Origin: Thiolapillus brandeum
GTDB taxonomy: Bacteria; Pseudomonadota; Gammaproteobacteria; Chromatiales; Chromatiaceae
Reading direction: 5' to 3'
Length of the DNA stretch: 9,467 nt
Assembly: GCA_011051425.1 (NCBI GenBank)
Contig: DRLF01000234.1
Location: forward strand, 1-9,467
The position numbers and the translations under genes were made by a program. Below the pieces are notes generated by a model. The model was not told the origin of the DNA. It was given only the letters and a program-made list of their open reading frames with translations, and did not search any database. Below, piece after piece: positions 1 through 6,787 of the stretch (position 1 is the stretch's first letter; the number at the start of each line of letters is the position of its first letter).

Positions 1-117
1 AACGATATGGGTGAATTGTATTGTTTTCCTTCCGGGGCACCTGTGGCGTGCAATACGCAAACGCTTGAGTCCGGTTTTCGCGAAATGATGAATGGGCCAG
101 GGTTCATTGGCAGCTGA
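1..117 (+). CDS. 3' end of an unidentified coding region (partial)
   Basis: Frame 1 is open from the first base to a TGA at 115-117, giving 38 residues that end in GPGFIGS. The stretch includes two cysteines and reads like ordinary protein (for example GELYCFPSGAPVAC). The stop lies only 11 bases before the glycosyltransferase start, which fits the last gene of the same operon. The visible part carries no motif I recognise, so no function is assigned. Position and strand suggest a member of the same polysaccharide cluster, which is inference. A chance open frame of this length is possible, but the tight spacing to the next gene argues for a real gene end. Confidence 0.6.
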   Translation, partial: NDMGELYCFPSGAPVACNTQTLESGFREMMNGPGFIGS

Positions 118-128
118 CAACAAGGTTA

Positions 129-1367
129 ATGAAAATAATTTTTATAAACCGGTACTTTTTTCCGGACCATTCGGCAACGAGCCAGTTGCTTGGCGACCTG
201 GCTTTTGACCTGGCTGGCGGAGATGTCCGGGTTATGGTTATAAGCAGCCGGCAGATCTACGACGACCCTGCCGCCAGGTTGCCCGCGCGCGAGCAGATCA
301 GGGGAGTGGACGTGTCGCGGGTATGGACGTCTTCGTTCGGTCGCGCTGCCCTGGTTGGCAGGGCCATTGACTATATTACCTTTTATTTCAGTGTGTTAAT
401 CAGGCTTCTGCTGGAGGCCGGGAAAGGGGATATCATCGTTGCGAAGACGGATCCCCCATTGATATCCGTTGTCGCCTGTTTCGCGGCAAAGAGAAAGGGC
501 GCGAATCTGGTAAACTGGGTACAGGATCTCTTCCCGGAGGTGGCTGTCGAGCTTGGTGTCGGCTTTCTCAGGGGGCGGCTGGGCCGGGTGTTGCAGCGCG
601 TTCGAAACTACTCCCTGCAACAGGCCAGGTGGAATGTCGTTCTCGGGAAACGGATGCGGAACAGGCTGATTGATGAAGGCATAGCCGCGGAACGCGTCAC
701 TATAATTAATAACTGGTCCGATGCCGAAGCGGTATACCCGGTAGACAGAAACAGAAACAGGCTGAGAAAGCAGTGGGGCCTGTCCGGCAAGTTCGTGTTG
801 GGTTATTCGGGCAATATGGGCCGGGCACATGAATTCGACGTGATTCTTGATGCCGCTGAACTGCTGCGCGAAAGGAAGGATATCGTTTTTCTGTTTATTG
901 GTGACGGGGCGAAACGGCCGTGGATCGAGGAGCAGATCAGTGCCCGCAGGATGACGAACGTGATACTGAAGCCCTATCAGCCACGGGCTGATCTTGCCGA
1001 AAGTCTCAGCGTGCCGGATGTCCATTTCATTTCCCTGAAACCGGAACTGGAAGGGCTGATTGTACCCAGCAAGTATTACGGCATTGCAGCAGCAGGGCGC
1101 CCGGCTGTGTTTGCGGGTGCGCCTGAAGGAGAGATAGCCGGAATGCTGCGGGATTCCGGTGGCGGGGTCACGGTCGGGTCCAATGACGCAAGGTCACTGG
1201 CAAAGGTTATTTCGAGCCTGTCAGAGACGCCGGAGCAGTGTGAGCAGATGGGGGCGAATGCGAGACATGCATTCGATCATCGCTACGGAATGGAAAGAAG
1301 CATACGAAAATGGCGCGAAGTGCTTGGTTTCGCGCAGCCGACGGGAGATATCCCGGGGACGGAGTAA
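129..1367 (+). CDS. GT4-family glycosyltransferase, WcaI/WbuB-like
   Basis: A 412-residue retaining glycosyltransferase with two Rossmann-like halves (GT-B fold). It probably adds a sugar from a nucleotide donor to a lipid-linked EPS or O-antigen intermediate on the cytoplasmic face of the inner membrane. The N-terminus (MKIIFINRYFFPDHSATSQL) is typical of WcaI/WbuB-type enzymes. Other visible motifs are TDPP at 107-110, NWVQDLFPEV at 129-138, the C-terminal-domain opening LGYSGNMGRAHEFD near 224-237, and the donor-binding segment LEGLIVPSKYYGIAAAGRP from 307. The last resembles the GT4 signature around its conserved acidic residue (E308). Length is normal for the family. The ATG at 129 is the only start that keeps the N-terminal motif; an AAGG lies just upstream with short spacing. 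The next gene begins 20 bases after the stop. The sugar and acceptor cannot be read from the sequence. Confidence 0.88.
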   Translation: MKIIFINRYFFPDHSATSQLLGDLAFDLAGGDVRVMVISSRQIYDDPAARLPAREQIRGVDVSRVWTSSFGRAALVGRAIDYITFYFSVLIRLLLEAGKGDIIVAKTDPPLISVVACFAAKRKGANLVNWVQDLFPEVAVELGVGFLRGRLGRVLQRVRNYSLQQARWNVVLGKRMRNRLIDEGIAAERVTIINNWSDAEAVYPVDRNRNRLRKQWGLSGKFVLGYSGNMGRAHEFDVILDAAELLRERKDIVFLFIGDGAKRPWIEEQISARRMTNVILKPYQPRADLAESLSVPDVHFISLKPELEGLIVPSKYYGIAAAGRPAVFAGAPEGEIAGMLRDSGGGVTVGSNDARSLAKVISSLSETPEQCEQMGANARHAFDHRYGMERSIRKWREVLGFAQPTGDIPGTE

Positions 1368-1387
1368 AAGATACTGGTGAGCAGAGC

Positions 1388-2956
1388 ATGAACGATACTA
1401 GAATTTTCCGGACTACACTTGTGGCATGGCTCCTCTTTGCTGCAGCCGTTTTATTCCTGGGCGCCGTCAGTCTCGACGGGCTGAAGGACCTGGTGCGAGC
1501 CTGGGAAAGCCACGAGGAATACAGTCACGGCTTCCTCATTCCGGTTATCGTCCTCTTCCTGGTCTGGCAGAAAAAAAATGAACTGGAAAAAATCCCCTTT
1601 GAGGGTTCATGGGCGGGATTGCTGCTCCTGGTGCTGGGCGTGGTGTTGTTCTATGTCGGTGAGCTGAGCGCGCTGTTTATAGTCGTTCAGTATGCATTTA
1701 TTGTTTCATTGTACGGGCTGGCCCTGGCATGGATGGGCTGGAAAGGCCTGCGGGTGATATGGGTTCCCCTGCTGCTGCTGGCATTTGCAATCCCGCTGCC
1801 CGGCTTCCTGTATAACAACCTGTCCGCGCAATTGCAGCTGATTTCTTCCGAGATCGGGGTGTGGGTGATCCGCCTGTTCGGGATTTCCGTATACCTGGAA
1901 GGCAATGTGATCGACCTTGGCACCTACAAGCTGCAGGTGGTGGAAGCGTGCAGCGGGCTGAGGTATCTGTTCCCGCTGATGACGCTGGGGTTCATCATGG
2001 CCTATATCTACGAGGCCGCGTTCTGGAAAAAAATGCTCGTATTCCTGTCCACCATTCCGATTACTGTGCTCATGAACAGTTTCCGGATAGGCGTTATCGG
2101 CGTGCTGGTCGAGTTCTGGGGGCAGGCCATGGCAGAGGGATTCCTGCATGACTTTGAGGGCTGGGTCGTGTTCATGGCCTGTCTTGGCGTGTTGCTGGCC
2201 GAGATGTGGCTGCTGTCCTTTGTCGGCCGGGACCGGAAGCCGCTGGCTGAGTCGTTCGCCATAGAGTTTCCCGAGCCTGCTCCGGACGATGTGGAGCGGC
2301 AGCCCAGGAGAGTACCCGCGACCCTGTACGTTTCGATAGCGGTGACGGTCGCAGCACTATTGTTGTCCACAACGCTGGAGGGAAGGAAGGAAATTATCCC
2401 CGAACGGGAGGATTTCACCCTGTTCCCGCTCAGGCTGGACGGCTGGACCGGAAAGAGAGACAGGCTGGAGTCGATCTATATCGATACCCTGAAGTTTGAT
2501 GACTACATCATCGCCGACTACATCAGTCCTGACGGGAGGCCCGTCAATCTCTATGTCGCCTACTATGCATCACAGAGCAAGGGGGAGTCCGCCCATTCGC
2601 CGCGTTCCTGCCTGCCCGGCGGTGGATGGAAAATGGTTGAATTCGATCAGAAGCAGATTGACGCGACCTCCACGGGTGGTCGCAAGTTCAATGTGAATCG
2701 TGTCCTGATAAAGAAAGGAGATTACACGCAACTGGTGTATTACTGGTTCCAGGGGCGTAGCCGTATCATTACCAATGAGTACATGGTCAAGTGGTACCTG
2801 TTCTGGGATGCGCTGCATAAAAACCGGTCGGATGGTGCGCTGGTCAGGCTTACCGAGGTAATCAGTCCCGATGAGGATATTCGAGATGCGGAGAAGAGGC
2901 TGACCGAGTTTGCCGGTAAGGTCAGTCGTGTCCTCGACGAGTACGTGCCTGACTGA
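1388..2956 (+). CDS. xrtD: Exosortase fused to EpsI domain, XrtD-type (VPLPA-CTERM-specific)
   Basis: A 522-residue inner-membrane transpeptidase-like enzyme. Exosortases recognise short C-terminal sorting signals (PEP-CTERM and relatives) on secreted proteins and are tied to EPS production. About eight hydrophobic segments span residues 10-280. The family's catalytic residues are all present: Cys188 in VEACSGLRYLF, Arg233 in MNSFRIGVIG, and His254 in GFLHDFEGW. A further membrane segment (about 309-328) precedes a C-terminal EpsI domain (about 340-520), marked by HSPRSCLPGGGW at 403-414 and YYWFQGR at 451-457. The single-chain fusion and the LFPL/FLSTIPITVLMNSFRIG region match what I remember of XrtD more than XrtA; the subtype call is from memory and less certain than the family. 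The ATG at 1388 is chosen over an upstream in-frame ATG at 1310 because the latter lies inside the previous gene and adds 26 non-conserved residues. GGTGAG precedes it. The next gene follows after 2 bases, suggesting translational coupling. Confidence 0.9.
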   Translation: MNDTRIFRTTLVAWLLFAAAVLFLGAVSLDGLKDLVRAWESHEEYSHGFLIPVIVLFLVWQKKNELEKIPFEGSWAGLLLLVLGVVLFYVGELSALFIVVQYAFIVSLYGLALAWMGWKGLRVIWVPLLLLAFAIPLPGFLYNNLSAQLQLISSEIGVWVIRLFGISVYLEGNVIDLGTYKLQVVEACSGLRYLFPLMTLGFIMAYIYEAAFWKKMLVFLSTIPITVLMNSFRIGVIGVLVEFWGQAMAEGFLHDFEGWVVFMACLGVLLAEMWLLSFVGRDRKPLAESFAIEFPEPAPDDVERQPRRVPATLYVSIAVTVAALLLSTTLEGRKEIIPEREDFTLFPLRLDGWTGKRDRLESIYIDTLKFDDYIIADYISPDGRPVNLYVAYYASQSKGESAHSPRSCLPGGGWKMVEFDQKQIDATSTGGRKFNVNRVLIKKGDYTQLVYYWFQGRSRIITNEYMVKWYLFWDALHKNRSDGALVRLTEVISPDEDIRDAEKRLTEFAGKVSRVLDEYVPD

Positions 2957-2958
2957 AA

Positions 2959-4566
2959 ATGCTGCTGTTCTCGGCCTTTTTGACAGCGCTGGTCCTGACC
3001 ATGGTGCTCATTCCGCCACTCATGCGTGTGGCCGTTCGCCTGTCGGTTGTTGATACACCCAACGAAAGGAAGGTCCATACCGGGGTAATACCACGTATCG
3101 GTGGTATTGCGATGGTGGTCGGAGCCTGCATTCCGGTCGTGCTCTGGTTGCCGCACACACAGGAGATCCTGGCATTCCTTGGCGCGTTGCTGGTTCTCCT
3201 GCTCTTTGGTGCATGGGATGACAGCAAGGAGATCAGTTACCAGCTGAAATTTCTCGGGCAATTCCTGGCAGTTTGCATTGTAGTGTTTGTCGGGGGGGTG
3301 AAATTCGAGATTTTCCCTTTCGCAGGGCTGGACCCGGTTCCGGTATACGTATCCATACCGTTTACCATCGTCTTTCTCGTTGGAGTGACCAATGCCGTAA
3401 ATCTTTCAGACGGCCTCGATGGTCTTGCGGCAGGCGTGGCATTGCTATCCGCCGGTGCGGTTGCGCTACTGGCGAACCTGGTGGATGGCCAGGAGGTCAT
3501 GTTGATCAGCTTTATTGTAGCTGGCACCATATTCGGTTTTCTGCGCTACAATACCTACCCGGCGCGTATCTTCATGGGCGATACCGGCAGCCAGTTCCTG
3601 GGATTCACCGTCGGGGTTTTATCGATTGTGCTGACGCAGCAGGTCAATACCGCCCTGAATCCCATGTTGCCCCTGTTCCTGGTGGGATTGCCAATTGTCG
3701 ATACCCTGTACGTAATGTCCCGTCGGATCAACGAAGGGCGCTCGCCATTTGCCGCGGACAAGACCCACATGCATCACCGCCTGCTGGATATGGGTATGGC
3801 CCACTACGAGGCCGTCAGTGTAATCTATCTCTCTCAGCTGTCTTTCCTGGTCACAGCATTCCTGCTGCGCTACCAGTCTGACGCGGTGGTGTTTCTGGCC
3901 TACCTGGGGCTGACAGGCGTGATCCTGGGTGGGCTGTTTCTGCTGAGGCACATGCCGGTGATCGGTTCCAGGCAGCTTACACGGCAGATCAGCCGTCTGG
4001 ACCGGAGTGAAAAAACCCGTGTCTGGGCGTTGGGTGCCATCAGTTGCGGTGTTTCCGCCTACCTGCTGACAGGGGCGCTCCTGTTGCCCGAGGTACCCTT
4101 TGATATTGCCATCAGCTCATTGATTCTGCTGGTTATTCTGATTGTCAGGCTGGTATGGACGCAGTATCTCCGGTTTGTTCCGCTACGCTTGCTGGTCTTT
4201 CCCTGCATTGCTTTTACCGTCTACCTCGCACACCGGGATCCTTTGGTGATCACGTTGTTGTCGCCGGCGGTCAGTACCGGGCTGCTCGTTGCCCTGGTGG
4301 CGCTCATGTTGCTGGTCATCCGGTCGACAAAAGACCAGACATTTCAGACTACTCCGACCGACCTGCTGGTCATGGCGCTGGCGGGCGGCGTGGGTGTTCT
4401 GTACCAGCAGGAGTTGATCGAGGCAACCCTGGTACCGGTCGTGCTCGGCATGGTGGTGTTATTCTACGCCGCCGAGCTGATCATGCGTCATATGCAGAGC
4501 ACCTGGAATTGCTTTACGCTGGGTATGCTGGCGGTGCTGTCGGTGTTGTCATTCGGGTTACTGTAA
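2959..4566 (+). CDS. WecA/MraY-family undecaprenyl-phosphate sugar-1-phosphate transferase with long C-terminal membrane extension
   Basis: A polytopic inner-membrane enzyme that transfers a sugar-1-phosphate (often GlcNAc-1-P in this family) from a UDP-sugar to undecaprenyl phosphate, starting lipid-linked glycan assembly. Family motifs appear in order: [17 protein letters not shown] at 32-49, the Asp pair in WDD at 86-88, [15 protein letters not shown] at 145-159, MGDTGS at 206-211, and HMHHRL at 270-275. The His-rich loop places it with WecA/TagO-type enzymes and not with MraY proper. The core ends near residue 330. The protein then continues for about 205 residues with roughly six or seven hydrophobic stretches (near 355-377, 381-399, 408-424, 428-454, 466-483, 489-510, 517-535). 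The total of 535 residues compares with roughly 320-380 usual for the family. It starts 2 bases after the exosortase stop and is very probably co-translated with it. Substrate sugar is unknown. Confidence 0.9.
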   Translation: MLLFSAFLTALVLTMVLIPPLMRVAVRLSVVDTPNERKVHTGVIPRIGGIAMVVGACIPVVLWLPHTQEILAFLGALLVLLLFGAWDDSKEISYQLKFLGQFLAVCIVVFVGGVKFEIFPFAGLDPVPVYVSIPFTIVFLVGVTNAVNLSDGLDGLAAGVALLSAGAVALLANLVDGQEVMLISFIVAGTIFGFLRYNTYPARIFMGDTGSQFLGFTVGVLSIVLTQQVNTALNPMLPLFLVGLPIVDTLYVMSRRINEGRSPFAADKTHMHHRLLDMGMAHYEAVSVIYLSQLSFLVTAFLLRYQSDAVVFLAYLGLTGVILGGLFLLRHMPVIGSRQLTRQISRLDRSEKTRVWALGAISCGVSAYLLTGALLLPEVPFDIAISSLILLVILIVRLVWTQYLRFVPLRLLVFPCIAFTVYLAHRDPLVITLLSPAVSTGLLVALVALMLLVIRSTKDQTFQTTPTDLLVMALAGGVGVLYQQELIEATLVPVVLGMVVLFYAAELIMRHMQSTWNCFTLGMLAVLSVLSFGLL

Positions 4567-4582
4567 ATTCAGATCAATAAAA

Positions 4583-4591
4583 GAGGTGATC
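4583..4591 (+). promoter_or_regulatory. Extended Shine-Dalgarno sequence that decides the gmd start
   Basis: GAGGTGATC matches nine consecutive bases of the extended SD consensus complementary to the 3' end of 16S rRNA (AAGGAGGTGATCC). Its GAGG core ends 8 bases before a TTG at 4595, which is ideal spacing. An in-frame GTG at 4586 lies inside this site and has no good SD of its own, so it is probably not the start. Confidence 0.72.
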
Positions 4592-4594
4592 ATT

Positions 4595-5698
4595 TTGGCT
4601 GGGAAAAACAAACAGAAAGTAGCGCTGATTACCGGTATCACCGGTCAGGACGGGTCCTACCTGGCCGAGCTGCTGCTGGAGAAGGGCTACCAGGTTCACG
4701 GCATCAAGCGCCGTGCATCTTCATTCAATACAGACCGTATCGATCACCTGTACCGCGACCCCCACGAGGAGAACCGTAATTTTATTCTCCACTACGGAGA
4801 CCTGACGGATTCCACCAACCTGATCCGCATCATCCAGGAAGTCCAGCCGGACGAACTGTATAACCTGGCCGCGCAGAGTCATGTGGCGGTATCGTTCGAA
4901 ACGCCGGAGTATACCGCCAACTGCGACGCGCTGGGGACGCTGCGGCTGCTGGAGGCGATTCGTATCCTGGGGCTGGAGAACAAGACAAAGTTTTACCAGG
5001 CATCCACCAGTGAACTGTTCGGCAAGGTGCAGGAAATTCCGCAAAAGGAAACCACGCCCTTCTACCCGCGCAGCCCCTATGCGGTCGCCAAGATGTATTC
5101 GTACTGGATCTGCGTGAACTACCGTGAGGCCTATGGCATCTATGCCTGTAACGGTATCCTGTTCAACCACGAATCACCGGTTCGCGGCGAAACCTTTGTG
5201 ACGCGCAAGATCACGCGCGCAGTGGCGCGTATCAAGCTGGCGCTGCAGGACAAGCTGTTCCTGGGTAACCTGGAATCCAAACGTGACTGGGGGCATGCAA
5301 AAGACTACGTCCGGATGCAGTGGCTGATGTTACAGCAGGATGAGCCGGAAGATTTCTGTATTTCTACCGGCGTGCAGTATTCCGTACGGGATTTTGTAAA
5401 CGCGGCCTTCAAGGAAGTCGGTATCGAGCTGAGCTGGGAAGGCTCCGGGCTTGATGAAAAAGGCATCGACAAGGCCAGCGGCAAGGTGCTGGTGGAAGTA
5501 GACCCGGCCTATTTCCGGCCTACGGAGGTAGAAACCCTGCTGGGCGATTCCAGCAAGGCGCGCGAGAAACTGGGGTGGCAGCCGGAGATTTCGCTGGAGG
5601 ACATGGTGGCGGAAATGGTGCGCGAAGACCTGAAAATCGCCGAGCGCGACGAGCTGCTTAAACGGGAAGGCTTCAAGGTTTTTGATTACAACGAATGA
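4595..5698 (+). CDS. gmd: GDP-mannose 4,6-dehydratase
   Basis: Converts GDP-D-mannose to GDP-4-keto-6-deoxy-D-mannose in the cytoplasm, the first step toward GDP-L-fucose and related 6-deoxyhexoses. It is an extended short-chain dehydrogenase/reductase. The NADP-binding loop is [13 protein letters not shown] near residues 13-25. Active-site residues are visible as STSELFG (T138, E140) and the YxxxK pair Y162/K166 in [18 protein letters not shown] near 39-49 and FNHESP with [12 protein letters not shown] are characteristic of Gmd. Using the TTG start at 4595 gives 367 residues, close to the usual size; the GTG at 4586 would add three. The extended SD at 4583-4591 supports the TTG. The gene begins 28 bases after the WecA-like gene and its TGA overlaps the fcl ATG (ATGA), so the two are translationally coupled. 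Confidence 0.96.
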   Translation: MAGKNKQKVALITGITGQDGSYLAELLLEKGYQVHGIKRRASSFNTDRIDHLYRDPHEENRNFILHYGDLTDSTNLIRIIQEVQPDELYNLAAQSHVAVSFETPEYTANCDALGTLRLLEAIRILGLENKTKFYQASTSELFGKVQEIPQKETTPFYPRSPYAVAKMYSYWICVNYREAYGIYACNGILFNHESPVRGETFVTRKITRAVARIKLALQDKLFLGNLESKRDWGHAKDYVRMQWLMLQQDEPEDFCISTGVQYSVRDFVNAAFKEVGIELSWEGSGLDEKGIDKASGKVLVEVDPAYFRPTEVETLLGDSSKAREKLGWQPEISLEDMVAEMVREDLKIAERDELLKREGFKVFDYNE

Positions 5699-6645
5699 AC
5701 AGGAACGACAAGATTTATGTGGCCGGGCATCGCGGCCTGGTGGGAGCGGCCATTGTGCGTCGCCTGCGGGAGGCGGGGTTTCAGAACCTGGTTTTTCGTA
5801 CCAGCAGCGAGCTGGACCTGCGCGAACAGCAGGCAGTGCGGGACTTCTTCGCGGAGGAAAGGCCGGATCATGTAATCCTGGCCGCAGCCAAGGTCGGCGG
5901 CATCCTGGCGAACGATACCTACCCGGCGGAATTCATCTACGACAACCTGATGATGGAAGCCAATATCATCCACGCGTCGTACGAGAACAGGGTCAGTAAA
6001 CTGCTGGCGCTGGGCAGTACCTGCATCTACCCCAAACTGGCCCCGCAACCGATGAAGGAAGAGTACCTGCTCAGTGGCCCGCTGGAGCCGACCAACGAAT
6101 GGTACGCAGTGGCGAAAATTGCCGGGATCAAGCTGTGCCAGGCCTACCAGCGGCAGTACGGGTGCAAGTTCATTGCCGCCATGCCGACCAATCTCTACGG
6201 GCCGGGCGACAACTTTGACCTGGAGAAATCGCACGTGCTGCCGGCGATGCTGCGCAAGTTCCACCAGGCAAAGCTGAACGGGGACCCTGCGGTTACCCTG
6301 TGGGGAACCGGCAAGGCCCTGCGGGAGTTTCTGCATGTGGATGATATGGCCGATGCCTGCCTGTTCCTGATGGAACGCTACGATGGTGAGGAAATCGTGA
6401 ATATCGGCGTCGGTAAGGACCTGGCTATCGCCGAACTGGCCGGGATTGTCCGCGATGTCGTGGGTTTCGAAGGGGAAATTGTGTACGATACCTCCAAACC
6501 GGACGGGACTCCGCGCAAGCTGGTGGATGTAGGAAAAATAACCGGCCTGGGGTGGCAGGCGAAAATCGGCCTGCGAGAGGGTATTGCACAGACCTATCAA
6601 TGGTTCCTGGACAATCAGGCGGAATTGCGCGGGGTTGGCAAGTAG
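5695..6645 (+). CDS. fcl: GDP-L-fucose synthase (GDP-4-keto-6-deoxy-D-mannose 3,5-epimerase/4-reductase)
   Basis: A bifunctional SDR enzyme that epimerises and then reduces the Gmd product to GDP-L-fucose. The 316-residue length is normal for the family (also called WcaG). The nucleotide-binding motif is [13 protein letters not shown] (8-20). Catalytic residues appear as Ser108 in LGSTCIYP and Tyr137/Lys141 in EWYAVAK. The epimerase acid/base pair expected in this family is present as Cys110 and His180 (in [11 protein letters not shown]). [12 protein letters not shown] (164-175) and [15 protein letters not shown] are also family signatures. Its ATG overlaps the gmd stop by 4 bases. A 142-base gap with a large palindrome follows, so this may be the last gene of the tightly coupled block. 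It implies that L-fucose, or a sugar derived from it, enters the locus's glycan. Confidence 0.96.
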   Translation: MNRNDKIYVAGHRGLVGAAIVRRLREAGFQNLVFRTSSELDLREQQAVRDFFAEERPDHVILAAAKVGGILANDTYPAEFIYDNLMMEANIIHASYENRVSKLLALGSTCIYPKLAPQPMKEEYLLSGPLEPTNEWYAVAKIAGIKLCQAYQRQYGCKFIAAMPTNLYGPGDNFDLEKSHVLPAMLRKFHQAKLNGDPAVTLWGTGKALREFLHVDDMADACLFLMERYDGEEIVNIGVGKDLAIAELAGIVRDVVGFEGEIVYDTSKPDGTPRKLVDVGKITGLGWQAKIGLREGIAQTYQWFLDNQAELRGVGK

Positions 6646-6668
6646 ACGCTGACTGGATGAAATATTCT

Positions 6669-6749
6669 CGTCATTGCGAGCGCAGCGCGGCAATCTCCTG
6701 ATCGACTGATTTTCGGTTCCGGGATTGCCGCGCTGCGCTCGCAATGACG
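6669..6749. repeat. Perfect 27-bp inverted repeat with 27-base loop (REP/MITE-like palindrome)
   Basis: The left arm 6669-6695 begins CGTCATTGCGAGCGCAGCGC and continues with GGCAATC. The right arm 6723-6749 is its exact reverse complement. The loop is 6696-6722. Wobble and G-C pairs could extend the stem a little at either end. The arm sequence resembles a GTCATTGCGAG...GGCAATC palindrome I remember as recurring in intergenic regions of many proteobacteria. There is no transposase and I see no clear target-site duplication. No T-run follows the right arm, so it is not a classic intrinsic terminator, although the RNA hairpin could protect the gmd-fcl mRNA end or reduce read-through. The gap that contains it (6646-6787) also holds an AT-rich stretch at 6758-6776 that might carry a promoter for the next gene. 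I cannot place -35 and -10 boxes with confidence. Confidence 0.92.
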
Positions 6750-6787
6750 GGCCAAGTGATTATTTTAAAGTATATCTGGAGAAGAGC

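Noticed and set aside
1310..1387. Upstream in-frame start for the exosortase
   Set aside because: It lies mostly inside the preceding glycosyltransferase gene and adds 26 non-hydrophobic residues not expected in the family. The ATG at 1388 fits better.
3273..3881. A 202-codon + strand open frame inside the WecA-like gene
   Set aside because: It overlaps the catalytic core of that enzyme in another frame and its translation is rich in Arg, Gly and Cys without any motif, as expected for a shadow frame.
5686..6744. A 352-codon open frame on the - strand opposite fcl
   Set aside because: It lies antisense to a clear GDP-L-fucose synthase, begins inside the palindromic repeat and shows no recognisable motif. 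It is a by-product of codon bias in fcl.
6669..6749. Palindrome as an intrinsic terminator or as a CRISPR-like repeat
   Set aside because: No T-run follows the stem, so it is not a classic terminator. There is a single inverted pair and no regularly spaced direct repeats, so it is not a CRISPR array.
6725..6787. Upstream extension of the TPR lipoprotein frame
   Set aside because: Those codons translate the right arm of the palindrome and would bury the signal peptide. The ATG at 6788 has an SD and gives a proper lipobox at residue 24.
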